Assembly (NCBI RefSeq): GCF_008326305.1
Contig: NZ_BIXY01000007.1
Location: 1-64,000, forward strand
Source of the DNA: Dictyobacter arantiisoli
GTDB lineage: Bacteria; Chloroflexota; Ktedonobacteria; Ktedonobacterales; Ktedonobacteraceae
Direction of reading: 5' to 3'
DNA length: 64,000 nucleotides
The notes beneath the pieces were generated by a model that saw nothing but the letters and a program-made list of their open reading frames with translations, was not told where the DNA came from and did not search any database. Shown here piece after piece: positions 54,774 to 64,000 of this stretch (its first letter is position 1; the number at the start of each line of letters is the position of its first letter). The position numbers and the translations under genes are program-made.

Positions 54774-56569
54774 GTAGTGGGAATAGCACGCATACTATGA
54801 ATACAACGACGACCTTACGACGTCTGATCAGTCTGGCTCTGCCGATCAGAAACTGGATGCTGCTGGCGGCCTTGCTGGGAAGTCTTACGGTTCTCAGTGG
54901 CATCGGCTTGCTGACGACCTCTGCATATCTGATTTCAGGCGCGGCTTTGCATCCTTCGGTGGCTGTCTTGCAGGTGGCGATTGTAGGTGTGCGCTTCTTC
55001 GGCATCTCGCGGGGTGTTTTCCGCTATCTGGAACGGCTGGTATCCCATCGAGCGACCTTTCGGTTGCTGTCCAGGCTGCGTGTCTGGTTCTATTCAGCCC
55101 TGGAACCCTTGATACCCGCTCGCTTGCTGGAACAGCAGGATGGGCAGCAGCGCGAGCTTCGCAGTGGTGACATCTTACGCCGTGCCGTCTCCGATATCGA
55201 TACATTGCAAAACTTTTATATCCGTGTGCTGGCTCCTCCGCTGGTTGCCGTGATTATCGGGATCGTAATGTGGATCTTCTTTGGATTCTTTGGAGCGGTC
55301 TTCGGCTTGATCTTTATTGCCTTCTATCTGATCTCTGCAGTGGTCATTCCCTGGCTCTCGCATCTGCTAGGACAGCGCGTCAACCGCGAGACAGTAAGTA
55401 CGCAGGCAGAACTGGAAGCCCAGCTGGTCGATAGTGTACAGGGGATTGCGGATCTGGTCGCCTTTGGGCAGGAAGAACGCCAGGAACAACAGATCCAGCT
55501 CTTGAATAAAAAGATGCGGCGCTTACAGACCACCAATTCATATGTCAGTGGCATGCAGGGCACACTCACCAATCTGATAATGAATCTATCGGCCTGGACG
55601 ATGTTGATCGTTGCCATCCCTTATGTCATGCGGGGACAGCTCGATGGTATCCTGCTGGCTGTACTGGTACTGGGTGCTCTGGCTAGCTTTGAGAGCGTGC
55701 TACCGCTGGCTGGAGCCTTTCAGCAGTTAGGTGGAAGCCTGGAGGCAGCACGCCGCCTCTTTGAGGTTGTGGACGCCAAACCAGCGGTTCAGAATCCTTC
55801 CATCCCATCGCCAACACCTGCTAACCATACCATCGAGGCGCAGCATCTCAATTTCCGCTACGCTCCCGCTGAATCCCATGTCTTGCAAGACATCAACTTC
55901 ACCCTGCCGCAGGGCAAATGTATCGCCATCGTCGGACCCAGTGGTTCCGGCAAATCCACCCTGGCTCATCTGCTGCTGCGTTTCTGGGACTATCAAGAAG
56001 GACAAATCAGCCTGGGTGAACATCCTTTACACGATTATCAGCAGGATGATCTCTATTCCCTGGTCAGTGTTGTAGAACAGGACACCCATCTCTTCAACAC
56101 AACCATCCGTGAAAACCTGCTCATCGCACGCAAGGGAGCGACCGAGGAAGAGATGATCGCGGCAGCCAAACAGGCTCAGCTCCACGATTTTGTACAGACA
56201 TTGCCAGCTGGCTATGACACGCAGGTTGGAGAGCAAGGCTTGCGCCTGAGCGGTGGTGAACGACAGCGCGTCGCTATTGCCCGCGCCTTCCTCAAAGACA
56301 CCCCCATCCTGATCCTGGATGAGCCAACGGTCAACCTGGATGCCATCACCGAACGAGCGGTACTAGATGCCATCAAAGCCCTGCGCCAGAGCCGCACCAC
56401 CTTCCTGGTCACTCATCGGCTGGTCGAGATGGACATCGCCGATGAAATCCTGGTATTGCAGGCAGGGCACATCGCCGAGCGAGGCACCCATACCGCGCTG
56501 CTCCAAAAAGAAGGACTCTACTGGCGTATGTGGCAGCAGCAACGCTCCAAAGCTCAAACTAAAGCCTGA
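54770..56569 (+). CDS. cydC: ABC exporter CydC (bd assembly)
   Basis: The second half of the CydDC transporter is 599 residues. The N-terminal TM domain starts LRRLISLALPIRNWMLLAALLGSLTVLSGIGLLTTSAYLISGAALHPS, typical of CydC. The ATPase has [29 protein letters not shown] and THRLVEMD. Its ATGA start overlaps the cydD stop. Its 3' end overlaps the convergent Ser/Thr kinase gene by 16 bp, and no terminator separates them. Confidence 0.95.
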   Translation: MSSGNSTHTMNTTTTLRRLISLALPIRNWMLLAALLGSLTVLSGIGLLTTSAYLISGAALHPSVAVLQVAIVGVRFFGISRGVFRYLERLVSHRATFRLLSRLRVWFYSALEPLIPARLLEQQDGQQRELRSGDILRRAVSDIDTLQNFYIRVLAPPLVAVIIGIVMWIFFGFFGAVFGLIFIAFYLISAVVIPWLSHLLGQRVNRETVSTQAELEAQLVDSVQGIADLVAFGQEERQEQQIQLLNKKMRRLQTTNSYVSGMQGTLTNLIMNLSAWTMLIVAIPYVMRGQLDGILLAVLVLGALASFESVLPLAGAFQQLGGSLEAARRLFEVVDAKPAVQNPSIPSPTPANHTIEAQHLNFRYAPAESHVLQDINFTLPQGKCIAIVGPSGSGKSTLAHLLLRFWDYQEGQISLGEHPLHDYQQDDLYSLVSVVEQDTHLFNTTIRENLLIARKGATEEEMIAAAKQAQLHDFVQTLPAGYDTQVGEQGLRLSGGERQRVAIARAFLKDTPILILDEPTVNLDAITERAVLDAIKALRQSRTTFLVTHRLVEMDIADEILVLQAGHIAERGTHTALLQKEGLYWRMWQQQRSKAQTKA

Positions 56570-57870
56570 CCGTCCAACACAATCAATGGGGAGAGCATTA
56601 TCTCCCCATCGCTCTGGGGATAATTTATGGCATTGATCGGAGTGGGGGTGGGCGTTGGTGGCACAGTATGTCTGGACCAGATGGGCAGGCTCCAGAAGAT
56701 TACCAGTGGCACTAATACGAGCAGCAGCACCAGAAAGACGATCGCTGCGAAACGCGAGGATGTCTTCTTACTGGATGGTTGCTGTTGTGTTGCATAGCGA
56801 GCCATGGTGGCGGGCAGGACGGCTGTGCTCAACTGCGTCTGTTTATGCAACGGGGCCGATGGTCCTTCTTCCAGAAGGACATCTTCCCCCAGGGATTTTC
56901 TGAGTGCAGCGAGACTGCTCCCTGAACTATAGAGCAAGCTCTGCGCGGCTCGCTGCGCGACCGGTTGGGCCAGTGCCACCGCGCTGACAGGATACGGTAA
57001 CGCAGGAAGCTCTGTATTCTGTTCACAAACAACGTTCATTAAAGCATACAAAAAATCGAGTGGACGCTGATAGCGCCGCTCGACATCCTTCTCCAGAGCT
57101 CGCATCACCACATCCTCCAGGGCCAGAGAAACCGCTGGATTCCGCTCGCTCAGCGCCGGGGGGCGCTCATAGAGATGCATGGTCAGGACGCGTATCGCTG
57201 TATCCGCGACAAATGGAGGGCTGCCAGCCAGCAGTTCGTAGAGCACCACACCCATGCTATAGATATCGCTGGCCGGTACGGCCCGCCCCTGGATCTGCTC
57301 TGGTGACATATATTGTGGGGTACCCAGAATACTGGTCGTATGTGTCACATAACTCGACTGCGGCGGTGCTCCATTCTCATCGGCCAGCACCTTCACCAGA
57401 CCAAAATCCGAGAGGGCCAGCGAATGATCCGCCTTAAATAACATATTATCGGGCTTAATGTCGCGATGGATCAGGCCACGATCATGCGCATATTGGAGAG
57501 CCCGTAAAATAGGAGACAATAAGGATAGCGCATCGCGAGGAGGAAGCATCTGTGGGGATTTCAAATAGTTTCGTAACGAGCCATGTGAGAGATAGGGCAT
57601 TGCAAAATAAGCCATGCCATTATAGCGCCCATACTCATATACTGACAAAATATTAGGATGTTCGAGTCGCGCCACCACCTGAGCCTCACGCTCGAAACGA
57701 CGAAGAAAAGCAACCTGATCCTCAGAGTGGGCCTGAAACACCTTCAACGCCACCTCACGGTTCAGGTACGCATCATGGGCGAGAAAGACAGTTGCCATCC
57801 CCCCACGACCAATCAAACGCGTAATACGATAATGACCCAAACACTGACCGACCATTGCTCCCGGCTCCAT
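56554..57870 (-). CDS. Transmembrane Ser/Thr protein kinase (PknB-like, no PASTA)
   Basis: This 438-residue Hanks-type kinase has a cytoplasmic N-terminal catalytic domain (about 10-275). It shows the Gly loop IGRGGMATVF, VAIK-type Lys (REVALKVF), HRDIKPDNML, SDFGLVKV, GTPQYMSPEQIQG and APE-equivalent, so it should be active. A juxtamembrane linker of about 100 residues precedes one TM helix (FAAIVFLVLLLVLVPLVIFW), and only about 40 outside residues remain, with no PASTA repeats. ATG 57870 fits GGGAG spacing best. The tail overlaps the cydC end by 16 bp. Confidence 0.93.
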   Translation of the reverse strand: MEPGAMVGQCLGHYRITRLIGRGGMATVFLAHDAYLNREVALKVFQAHSEDQVAFLRRFEREAQVVARLEHPNILSVYEYGRYNGMAYFAMPYLSHGSLRNYLKSPQMLPPRDALSLLSPILRALQYAHDRGLIHRDIKPDNMLFKADHSLALSDFGLVKVLADENGAPPQSSYVTHTTSILGTPQYMSPEQIQGRAVPASDIYSMGVVLYELLAGSPPFVADTAIRVLTMHLYERPPALSERNPAVSLALEDVVMRALEKDVERRYQRPLDFLYALMNVVCEQNTELPALPYPVSAVALAQPVAQRAAQSLLYSSGSSLAALRKSLGEDVLLEEGPSAPLHKQTQLSTAVLPATMARYATQQQPSSKKTSSRFAAIVFLVLLLVLVPLVIFWSLPIWSRHTVPPTPTPTPINAINYPQSDGEIMLSPLIVLDGQALV

Positions 57871-58326
57871 GCACACCACTCCCTCTATGATCGAGAACGA
57901 CCCTACTATCCATACCTCTTAAATACTACCACGCCTCTTACTATCAAGCAATGTATCCACTTATATAATAATACTTTTGGATCTATTTAATAGCGGCCAT
58001 CCTTCACAGGTAATACCGCTAAAATGAGAGGATTTATAAACAAAAACGTAGACATCGCATGGAGCGCAGCGCAGGTCAATGCGCCCTTGCTCGTACGACT
58101 CTCTCACCCCAACGCTCTATAATGTCCCCGGCACGGATGTTGGGGAGGAATGGCCTGCCGGTTTGAACCGTATTGGGCCGCACCTACGTTTTTCGTCATA
58201 ATTCCTCTTCTTTAAGTGGTATTGCCCGTGAAGGGGGTTGCTACGGGGCGTATGGTATACATAAAGCATAAGAGAAAAGATAAATCTGTAATGCGGCCTG
58301 TTATTGGCGCAGAAAGGATAGCTATT
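57871..58326. other. Gene-free region
   Basis: This 456-bp stretch lies between the kinase and the pentapeptide gene. A TAGCGG / CCGCTA inverted repeat stands near 57990-58022, and TATAAT near 58109-58114. No gene is visible; the frame from 58216 belongs to the pentapeptide gene but has no ribosome site upstream. Confidence 0.5.
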
Positions 58327-59100
58327 ATGGAAGAGACGGAGATGGGTGCGACGACACCTTCTACTACGCCCTCTCAAGAATATGATAATATCTATGGCCC
58401 ACTACCACCACCACCACCACCAGCGGCTCACCCTTATGTGTGGACACATCTCTGGAGTATTTTGCTCGTTATCTGTCTGGCCGGCGGCTTTCTCTGGCTG
58501 AATCTGCAACAGCGGCAGACGGCCCTGCTCGCCAGTCAGCAAGAGCAGGCGACTCAGCGTGGCATAGCCACCGAACAACAGCGTGAAACCATTCTACAAA
58601 ACTATATGAATAAGATGACCGACTTGATGATCAATAACCAGCTTTTGAAAAACCATAGTCGGGCAGATTCCGCCAAATTAGCCGCCGATGCCCTGACGCG
58701 CGAGACGCTGTCGCGTCTGGATGCAGACCGCAAGGCGATCCTGATGCGTTTCCTGTTTCAAACCAGATTGATCAGCAATGATAGTGACGCCATCGATTTG
58801 CAGGATGTCGATATCAGTCAGGCACATATGGGCCAGATCGATATCCGCGATACGACGCTCACAGGAGCTAATCTGAGCGCAACGGATCTACATGGAGCCA
58901 CGTTAAGCAATGCAATCCTTGTCTTCACCAATCTTTCCCACGCCAATCTGGCGAAAGCGGATCTCCACGCCTGTGATATGCATAATACCAATCTCTCAGG
59001 AGCCAATTTACGGGATGTCACTGGACTCACAACCGATCAGATCAATCGCGCAGGTTCACTCAAAGGAGCCACCATGCCCGATGGGACAGTACATAATTAA
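58327..59100 (+). CDS. Membrane-anchored pentapeptide-repeat protein
   Basis: This 257-residue protein has an N-terminal cytoplasmic stretch with a run of prolines (PLPPPPPP), one TM helix (LWSILLVICLAGGFLWL), and a coiled helical region (about 80-155). A C-terminal right-handed beta-helix is built of A(D/N)LxX repeats: LTGANLSATDLHGATL, FTNLSHANLAKADLHACDMHNTNLSGANL. The outward-facing repeat is small, so it is probably a binding or structural domain. ATG 58327 follows AAGGA at 8 nt; upstream starts are rejected. The orphan kinase follows. Confidence 0.88.
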   Translation: MEETEMGATTPSTTPSQEYDNIYGPLPPPPPPAAHPYVWTHLWSILLVICLAGGFLWLNLQQRQTALLASQQEQATQRGIATEQQRETILQNYMNKMTDLMINNQLLKNHSRADSAKLAADALTRETLSRLDADRKAILMRFLFQTRLISNDSDAIDLQDVDISQAHMGQIDIRDTTLTGANLSATDLHGATLSNAILVFTNLSHANLAKADLHACDMHNTNLSGANLRDVTGLTTDQINRAGSLKGATMPDGTVHN

Positions 59101-59267
59101 AATAACCAACCATGCAAACATGCCAGATCAAGCCGAAAAACTTCATCTCTGATTCATCTTGCTCTGCTATAGTAAGGAAGATTCTACAGAGTTCCATTGA
59201 GTATGCCCCTACGAAAAAGAGGGTTGATAAATCTCTACAGGCATGATTAGCAGAGAAGGAGACGAGC

Positions 59268-60782
59268 ATGATTGCACGCATGAAACGACAAGGATGGCCG
59301 CTAGGCGTTCGGCTCCAACTGATGCTCTGGTATACATGCGTCTTCGCCGTTCTCCTCTTTATCTCAGGCGTTATTCTTTATAAACATTTGCAAACGTCGC
59401 TGGCAGGCAGCCTGGATACTGCATTGCAAAGCAGGGCCGAGCAGATTGCCGGTGAAATCTACCTCGACCATGGAACGATCCAGATGCATGAGTCGGTAGG
59501 CGAACTGCCAGGCTTTGAGCATAGTGTCAACAATCATCCTCTCTCCTATAGTGATGTCAATGATGATATTCTGGTACGTATTCTGGACGCGCAGGGCAAA
59601 CCATTTCGTATGACGACCGCCTTTCGTTCTATTCACGTACCTGAGAGCAGCATCACACAACCGCTCCAGGGCAATCCCTGGCAGGATACCATCGAAACGA
59701 TAGATGGCAAGCAAGATGCACGTATCTATAGCCGCTCGGTCACGAAAGATGGGAAATTAATTGCCGTTATCCAGGTGGGACAATTTATGGGGGATTTGCA
59801 AAATACCCTCCATCATGTGGCAAAAGAATTTATTTTTCTGGGTGTCGTGGTGCTCTTATTCAGTGCTCTGGGGAGTTACTGGCTGGCGGCACTGGCCTTC
59901 GCGCCCATCCATAATCTTATTCGGACAGCACGCTCGATCAAAGAGGGAGACCTGAAGCAGCGCGTGCCCGTACCCGCCGCACGCGATGAGGTCCGTTTCC
60001 TGGCCCTTACACTCAACGAGATGATTGCCAGTCTGGATCTGGTATTCGAGCGTCAGCGACGCTTTGTAGCTGATGCCTCGCATGAACTACGCACACCGGT
60101 AGCGGTAATCAGAAGCACAACCGATGTAGCTCTCCTGCATGGGAACGCACAAGAAGACTATATTGCCGTGATTCGCAATGTGAACCTTGAGGCCGAGCGC
60201 CTGGGACGGCTCATCAACGATTTGCTGGCCCTGGCACGCGGGGATGAGGGACAAACCAAACTGGAACACGAAGCTGTCCGCCTGGATCAGCTGGCGGATG
60301 TTGTAACGGCTCATGCGGAAACTCTGGCGGAAGAACGCCAGGTTACATTACAGTGTACAGACCTGCAAGCAACGACCGTGGAAGGCGATGAAACACGCCT
60401 GATCCAAATGATTATGAATCTAATCGACAATGCCATTATTTATACCAATGCTGGCGGCTCTATCAGCGTATCGGTCACTCATAATGCCCAACAGGCCATC
60501 CTGACCATTCGGGATACTGGCATTGGTATCGCCCCTGAACATCTCTCGCATATATTTGAACGCTTTTATCGCATCGATCCGGCACGCATCCATGATGGTG
60601 GCGGCAGTAGCGGCCTGGGACTGGCTATCGTACAATGGACCATTCAGGCACATCGAGGGACCATCAATGTTGACAGCCAACTCGGACAGGGAAGTACCTT
60701 CACAATCACCTTACCACTGGCTCCAGAACCAAATAAACAGTTGCTCAAAATCTCCAGAGACAACCACAAACAAAGTGTTTGA
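59268..60782 (+). CDS. Orphan HAMP-type sensor histidine kinase
   Basis: This 504-residue membrane kinase has an N-terminal TM, an extracytoplasmic sensor domain (about 45-185), a second TM, and HAMP at about 205-260 (PIHNLIRTARSIKEGDLKQRVPV). HisKA VADASHELRTPVAVIRSTTD has phospho-His272. The HATPase domain has NLIDNAIIYTNAG, DTGIGIAPEHL and GLGLAIVQW. No response regulator is adjacent, so its partner is unknown. The last codons (AGT GTT TGA) lie within the end motif of a family A repeat at 60773, so the repeat supplies the stop codon. Confidence 0.94.
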   Translation: MIARMKRQGWPLGVRLQLMLWYTCVFAVLLFISGVILYKHLQTSLAGSLDTALQSRAEQIAGEIYLDHGTIQMHESVGELPGFEHSVNNHPLSYSDVNDDILVRILDAQGKPFRMTTAFRSIHVPESSITQPLQGNPWQDTIETIDGKQDARIYSRSVTKDGKLIAVIQVGQFMGDLQNTLHHVAKEFIFLGVVVLLFSALGSYWLAALAFAPIHNLIRTARSIKEGDLKQRVPVPAARDEVRFLALTLNEMIASLDLVFERQRRFVADASHELRTPVAVIRSTTDVALLHGNAQEDYIAVIRNVNLEAERLGRLINDLLALARGDEGQTKLEHEAVRLDQLADVVTAHAETLAEERQVTLQCTDLQATTVEGDETRLIQMIMNLIDNAIIYTNAGGSISVSVTHNAQQAILTIRDTGIGIAPEHLSHIFERFYRIDPARIHDGGGSSGLGLAIVQWTIQAHRGTINVDSQLGQGSTFTITLPLAPEPNKQLLKISRDNHKQSV

Positions 60783-60980
60783 TTCCCATGCTCTCCACCA
60801 TCTCTGTGCATGAGTTTTCGCACCTGCGGTGCTCAAAACAGTTTTTAGTGTGTGGTGCAGGAAAGGTGCACAGCACCTTTCCTGCACCACACACTAAAAA
60901 GGGCGCAGGCGCGCACGCGCCTGCCAGCCAGGGAGCAGCAAGATCCCGCTGGTATTGGGGGGCTGACACTCTCAAAGAGA
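60773..60980. repeat. Fold-back repeat family A, copy D
   Basis: The motif AGTGTTTGATTCCCATG (the complement of the 104-120 end) is followed by a 28-bp perfect stem with loop ACA (60842-60869 / 60873-60900), a GC-rich hairpin, and the AGCCAGGGAGCAGCAAGATCCCGCTGGTA end also seen at about 488-515. It runs in the same orientation as the 0.3-0.5 kb copies. Confidence 0.9.
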
Positions 60981-61093
60981 AAATCAAAAAATAGGGAAAC
61001 CCTGCCTGTCGGTGACCTGATACAATAGAGCCATCAACTTAACATGCCAGCGGCTTATGCGCGAAATTTTTAGAGTGAAGAAGAGAACGATAT

Positions 61094-62518
61094 ATGCCAT
61101 ATACATCCATTCGTGAGATTGCTGACGAATTACACGCAGGAATCATCACTCCGACCGAATTAGTCTATGAGCTATTTGAACGCATCGATGAAGTAGAGGG
61201 ACAGGTTCAGGCCTTTACGACGCTGCTACGTGAGCAGGCGATGCGGGATGCCGAACAGTCTGAGCGAGAGTTGCGTACCGGTCTTTATCGCAGCCAGCTC
61301 CATGGAGTACCGATAGCGATCAAGGATCTTATCGCCGTACAAGGGGTCAATACCAGCGCCAGCTCCCAGGTATTGACAGATAATATCGCATTGGAAGATG
61401 CCGCCGTGATCGAACAGCTCCGCCGCAATGGAGCTATTATCATCGGCAAAACTAACACCTTTGAGTTCGCCTATGGTCCCTATGCGCCCCCCACCCGCAA
61501 TCCCTGGGACTATAGCCGCACGACGGGAGGTTCCAGTGGGGGTTCCGCGGCGGCGGTCGCAGCCGGGATGTGTCTGGGAGCCATTGGCACCGATACAGGC
61601 GGCTCTATTCGCATCCCCGCTGCCTGCTGTGGCGTAACAGGTCTCAAGCCCACCTATGGACGTGTCAGTTGCTACGGCGTGATCCCATTGAGTTGGACAC
61701 TCGATCACGTTGGTCCCATTGGACATAGTGCCGAGGATTGTGCCATTATCTTTGATGCCATCGCCAAATACGATCCACGTGATCCCAATAGCGTTTCTGG
61801 TCCACCAACCACACCCAATCGCTATACCACCATCCTGGAAGGTGTTGAAGGCCGTGGTCCACTGTCATTACAGGGGCTCAAAATCGGCGTGCCGCAGGAC
61901 GATTTTGTCAATCCACTCGATCCAGAAGTACGCCGGGCCTGGCGTGCGGCCTTATTAGTCCTTCAAGAAGAGGGGATAGAAATTATCAATGTAGATCTGC
62001 CACGGCCGGATATGGATCTTTATCGTACGATCCAGAAACCCGAAGCGGCACTGGCACATATGCAAAAGGGCTGGTTTCCTGAGCGGAGTAGCGCCTATGG
62101 AGATCTCGTCCGCACACGTCTCAGCGAAGGCCAGCAGATTCCCGCTATCAACTATCTGGCGGCACTGCATGAGCGCCGTCAGCTTTCAAGCAACTTCCGG
62201 GCAGCATTACAACGTGTCGATGCCTTTATTCTTCCTACCATTCCCACCCCGGCAATCCTGGCGTCGCAAGCGGGCCAGATAATCAAGATAGATGGTGTGC
62301 AGGAAGAGGCCACCACCGCGTACTTGCGTTTAACCATGCCATTTAATATCACCGGACTTCCGAGCATCTCGTTTCCGGCTGGTTTTAACGCAGCAGGCTT
62401 ACCGATTGGATTGCAAATCGCTGGCAAGCCATTTGAGGAAGCCACCATCTTGCGCATTGCCCATGCCTACCAGCAACTAACCGACTGGCACCGGCGCGAC
62501 CTGCCCGATCAGGCATAA
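61094..62518 (+). CDS. Amidase-signature hydrolase (GatA-like)
   Basis: This 474-residue amidase-signature enzyme has the Ser-cisSer-Lys triad intact: Lys77 ([11 protein letters not shown]), Ser147 in the glycine-serine loop [10 protein letters not shown], and nucleophile Ser171 ([13 protein letters not shown]). It could be a stand-alone amidase or a GatA subunit. No gatB or gatC is adjacent, and the C-terminal part is amidase-like, so a stand-alone amidase is favoured. The substrate is unknown. Confidence 0.88.
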   Translation: MPYTSIREIADELHAGIITPTELVYELFERIDEVEGQVQAFTTLLREQAMRDAEQSERELRTGLYRSQLHGVPIAIKDLIAVQGVNTSASSQVLTDNIALEDAAVIEQLRRNGAIIIGKTNTFEFAYGPYAPPTRNPWDYSRTTGGSSGGSAAAVAAGMCLGAIGTDTGGSIRIPAACCGVTGLKPTYGRVSCYGVIPLSWTLDHVGPIGHSAEDCAIIFDAIAKYDPRDPNSVSGPPTTPNRYTTILEGVEGRGPLSLQGLKIGVPQDDFVNPLDPEVRRAWRAALLVLQEEGIEIINVDLPRPDMDLYRTIQKPEAALAHMQKGWFPERSSAYGDLVRTRLSEGQQIPAINYLAALHERRQLSSNFRAALQRVDAFILPTIPTPAILASQAGQIIKIDGVQEEATTAYLRLTMPFNITGLPSISFPAGFNAAGLPIGLQIAGKPFEEATILRIAHAYQQLTDWHRRDLPDQA

Positions 62519-62558
62519 CTAACTGATACAGGCAGCCATAACAGATCTACCACAGTAA

Positions 62559-62583
62559 GATTGCGGCATGCTATGCCGCAATC
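62559..62583 (+). terminator. Terminator after the amidase gene
   Basis: Arms GATTGCGGCAT (62559-62569) and 62573-62583 are perfect with a 3-nt loop. Confidence 0.75.
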
Positions 62584-62658
62584 CGATCCTTTCTGTCACA
62601 CTCGACTGGCATTCTCCCGTATTTAAAGAGGAAGCATCGTATTGATTAAGGAGAGTTT

Positions 62659-63516
62659 ATGCAAGATGTAACAGTGCAAGCCACCAATAAAGAATTTTTA
62701 AATTCAATCGCCAATAATGATTATGAATTACCAGCAGATATAGATCCCTTTGCATTTGCACAGGCATTGCTCGCCAATCTAGCCTCACCGGATGCCGAAT
62801 TGCGGGATGAGCTGAGCTGTCTCATTCTGGCCGGAGGCATTATCGACAAACAGAGGTTATCAACCGAGCAACTGGAACAACTGCTCTTATTGACCATTGA
62901 TCAAGAGCATCTGTTTTATCATATCGGAGAAAAAGAGACAGACGCGGTCTTTATGCGTAGCTTCTCCTGCCTCATCATCGCCTCCATCCTCTTTAACGAT
63001 GCACGTTCGCCGCTATTCAAAACTTCGTTAGTACAACAGAGCAAAGAAAAGTTGTTACGCTATGCCCAGGAGGAGAAGGATTGGCGCGGTTTCGTGGAAG
63101 GAAAAGGCTGGGCGCATGCCATGGCCCATCTCGCCGATGCGTTAGACCAATGCGCACAACATCCATATATGACATCCGAGGATCGACAAGAAATTCTGAC
63201 GGTCATCAGCCAGCTCATCCCCCTCTCCGAGCCGCTCTATCATGAGGAAGATATACGGCTGGCAAAAATAGCCTACCATGTCATTTTAGGACATCAGGTT
63301 AACGAAGCCTTTATTGCCGAATGGCTGAAAATGTGCTCAGTAGAACGCGATCCGGATGTTATTGCGTGGACGCGCATTACCAATGCCAAAAATGTCTTAC
63401 GTAGCCTCTACTTCTTGCTACAATGGGACAATATCGCGCCCCTTGTCGTGGAACAAATATCGCAAGCATTACGTAAGCAAGATGAGATCTATCTGGAAAA
63501 GCTGATCTCCGATTAG
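62659..63516 (+). CDS. DUF2785-domain protein
   Basis: This 285-residue soluble protein is largely alpha-helical, matching DUF2785 in LLLLTIDQEHLFYHIGEKETDAVFMRSFSCLIIASILF and EEKDWRGFVEGKGWAHAMAHLADALDQCAQHPYM. Its function is unknown. No metal or nucleotide motif is certain, though conserved Asp/His residues in GWAHAMAHLAD may be functional. ATG 62659 follows AAGGAG at 6 nt. It is convergent with the response regulator and is separated from it by a shared terminator. Confidence 0.85.
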   Translation: MQDVTVQATNKEFLNSIANNDYELPADIDPFAFAQALLANLASPDAELRDELSCLILAGGIIDKQRLSTEQLEQLLLLTIDQEHLFYHIGEKETDAVFMRSFSCLIIASILFNDARSPLFKTSLVQQSKEKLLRYAQEEKDWRGFVEGKGWAHAMAHLADALDQCAQHPYMTSEDRQEILTVISQLIPLSEPLYHEEDIRLAKIAYHVILGHQVNEAFIAEWLKMCSVERDPDVIAWTRITNAKNVLRSLYFLLQWDNIAPLVVEQISQALRKQDEIYLEKLISD

Positions 63517-63539
63517 CAAACCAGCGTGATAGCCATAAA

Positions 63540-63571
63540 AAAGAGTATTCCAGCAAATTGGAATACTCTTT
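63540..63571. terminator. Bidirectional terminator
   Basis: Arms AAAGAGTATTCCA (63540-63552) and 63559-63571 form a perfect 13-bp stem with a 6-nt loop, between convergent genes. Confidence 0.85.
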
Positions 63572-63629
63572 CATGGATGAGTAGATATATCTGTCGCAAA
63601 TATATAGATACTCATAACTGCATGACCTT

Positions 63630-64000
63630 CTATTGGAGTAAGTCTTCAATTTTATCTAACAACTCATCTAATTCAAATGGCTTATGTAGAGCTGCAAGCT
63701 GGCGCTTACGGACTTCGTCTTCTGGCAGGAAAGCACTCATAATAATAGCCGGTACATCTGAAGTATGCTCCATAGAATGCATCCGGTCACACAATTCAAT
63801 GCCATTGATATGCGGCAAGCGATAATCAGTAATCACCAGACAAGGTTTCAAAGCCTCGATAATATCCAATGCCTGAATGCCATCGGTTACCAGCATAGTA
63901 TGATATGAAGTTTCCTGGGAGAGTGCATAGATCAGCAAAGAGCCAATGCTATCATCGTCCTCAACCACCAGAATTGTTTTATCTAATGGAGTGTTTCCCT
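63630..64000 (-). CDS. Response regulator receiver protein (cut by window end)
   Basis: This is a single receiver domain. The frame stays open to the window edge, reading GNTPLDKTILVVEDDD before the internal GTG at 63968, so that GTG is not the real start. It has the acidic pair EDD, phosphoacceptor Asp in LVITDYRLPHINGIELC, the Ser in AIIMSAFLP and Lys in LHKPFELDELL. No output domain is present in what is visible, and the protein ends right after the receiver, so this is likely a CheY-like or N-terminally extended regulator. Confidence 0.9.
   Translation of the reverse strand, partial: GNTPLDKTILVVEDDDSIGSLLIYALSQETSYHTMLVTDGIQALDIIEALKPCLVITDYRLPHINGIELCDRMHSMEHTSDVPAIIMSAFLPEDEVRKRQLAALHKPFELDELLDKIEDLLQ

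Noticed and set aside
61094-62518. GatA subunit of the tRNA amidotransferase
   Set aside because: The triad is present, but gatB and gatC are not adjacent. A stand-alone amidase is the safer name.
1-64000. tRNA and rRNA genes
   Set aside because: A reading of the intergenic regions found no tRNA-like T-arm with matching acceptor stem and no rRNA-like sequence.

Overview
This 64 kb window is an ordinary, gene-dense bacterial chromosome segment with about 48 protein genes. I saw no rRNA, tRNA, prophage, intact insertion sequence or CRISPR array. The gene set suggests a Gram-positive-like, sporulation-competent or filamentous Chloroflexota, most likely of the Ktedonobacteria. It includes a SufU-type SUF system, FemAB transferases, a PASTA-less Ser/Thr kinase, many two-component proteins, an ECF sigma factor, a ComP-like kinase, DUF2079 and GT39 membrane proteins, and an S53 peptidase remnant. 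That assignment is inference from gene content and style; no 16S gene is present to confirm it.

Layout. 1-600: two tandem copies of a fold-back repeat. 1.0-5.1 kb (minus): an unknown gene, gpsA, hpt and tilS. 5.1-7.0 kb: def, a zinc-ribbon protein and a small HTH protein. 7.5-9.3 kb: an ECF sigma factor and a lone ABC ATPase. 9.3-13.7 kb (minus): a HemA-like fragment, ispH and two tandem helicase-associated-domain paralogues. 14-20 kb: a methyltransferase, then rrf2-sufC-sufD-sufS-sufU-Rieske, an iron-sulfur assembly cluster without sufB. 20-29.4 kb: membrane proteins (DUF457, DUF2079, YggT), a secreted amidase, prs, der and yajQ. 29.6-33.7 kb: a 1,353-residue TPR protein. 33.8-34.25 kb: a 72-bp perfect palindrome whose right arm has been amplified into a 46-bp tandem array. 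34.3-37.2 kb (minus): two FemAB proteins and a GNAT. 37.6-40.5 kb: an amino-acid permease, a cytidylate-kinase-like protein and a polysaccharide deacetylase. 41.5-45.8 kb: an internally deleted S53 peptidase, a GT2 glycosyltransferase, a GtrA remnant and a GT39 glycosyltransferase. 46-49.9 kb: a ComP/ComA-like two-component pair and a YbaK deacylase. 50.3-56.6 kb: cydABDC (cytochrome bd and its exporter). 56.5-64 kb: a Ser/Thr kinase, a pentapeptide-repeat protein, an orphan histidine kinase, a GatA-like amidase, a DUF2785 protein and a response regulator cut by the window end.

The most unusual property is the intergenic DNA. Several elements share one design: a short GC-rich hairpin beside a perfect stem. 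In five copies the stem is exactly 28 bp with a 3-nt loop, although the arm sequence differs between copies, so every change is compensated. Two further short elements have 17-bp terminal inverted repeats and flanking direct repeats (9 bp and 12 bp), as expected of non-autonomous transposons. Perfect hairpins of 18-31 bp also sit at gene ends and in one case include the last codons of a gene. I regard these fold-back sequences, together with the 46-bp array, as the best candidates for something undescribed here.
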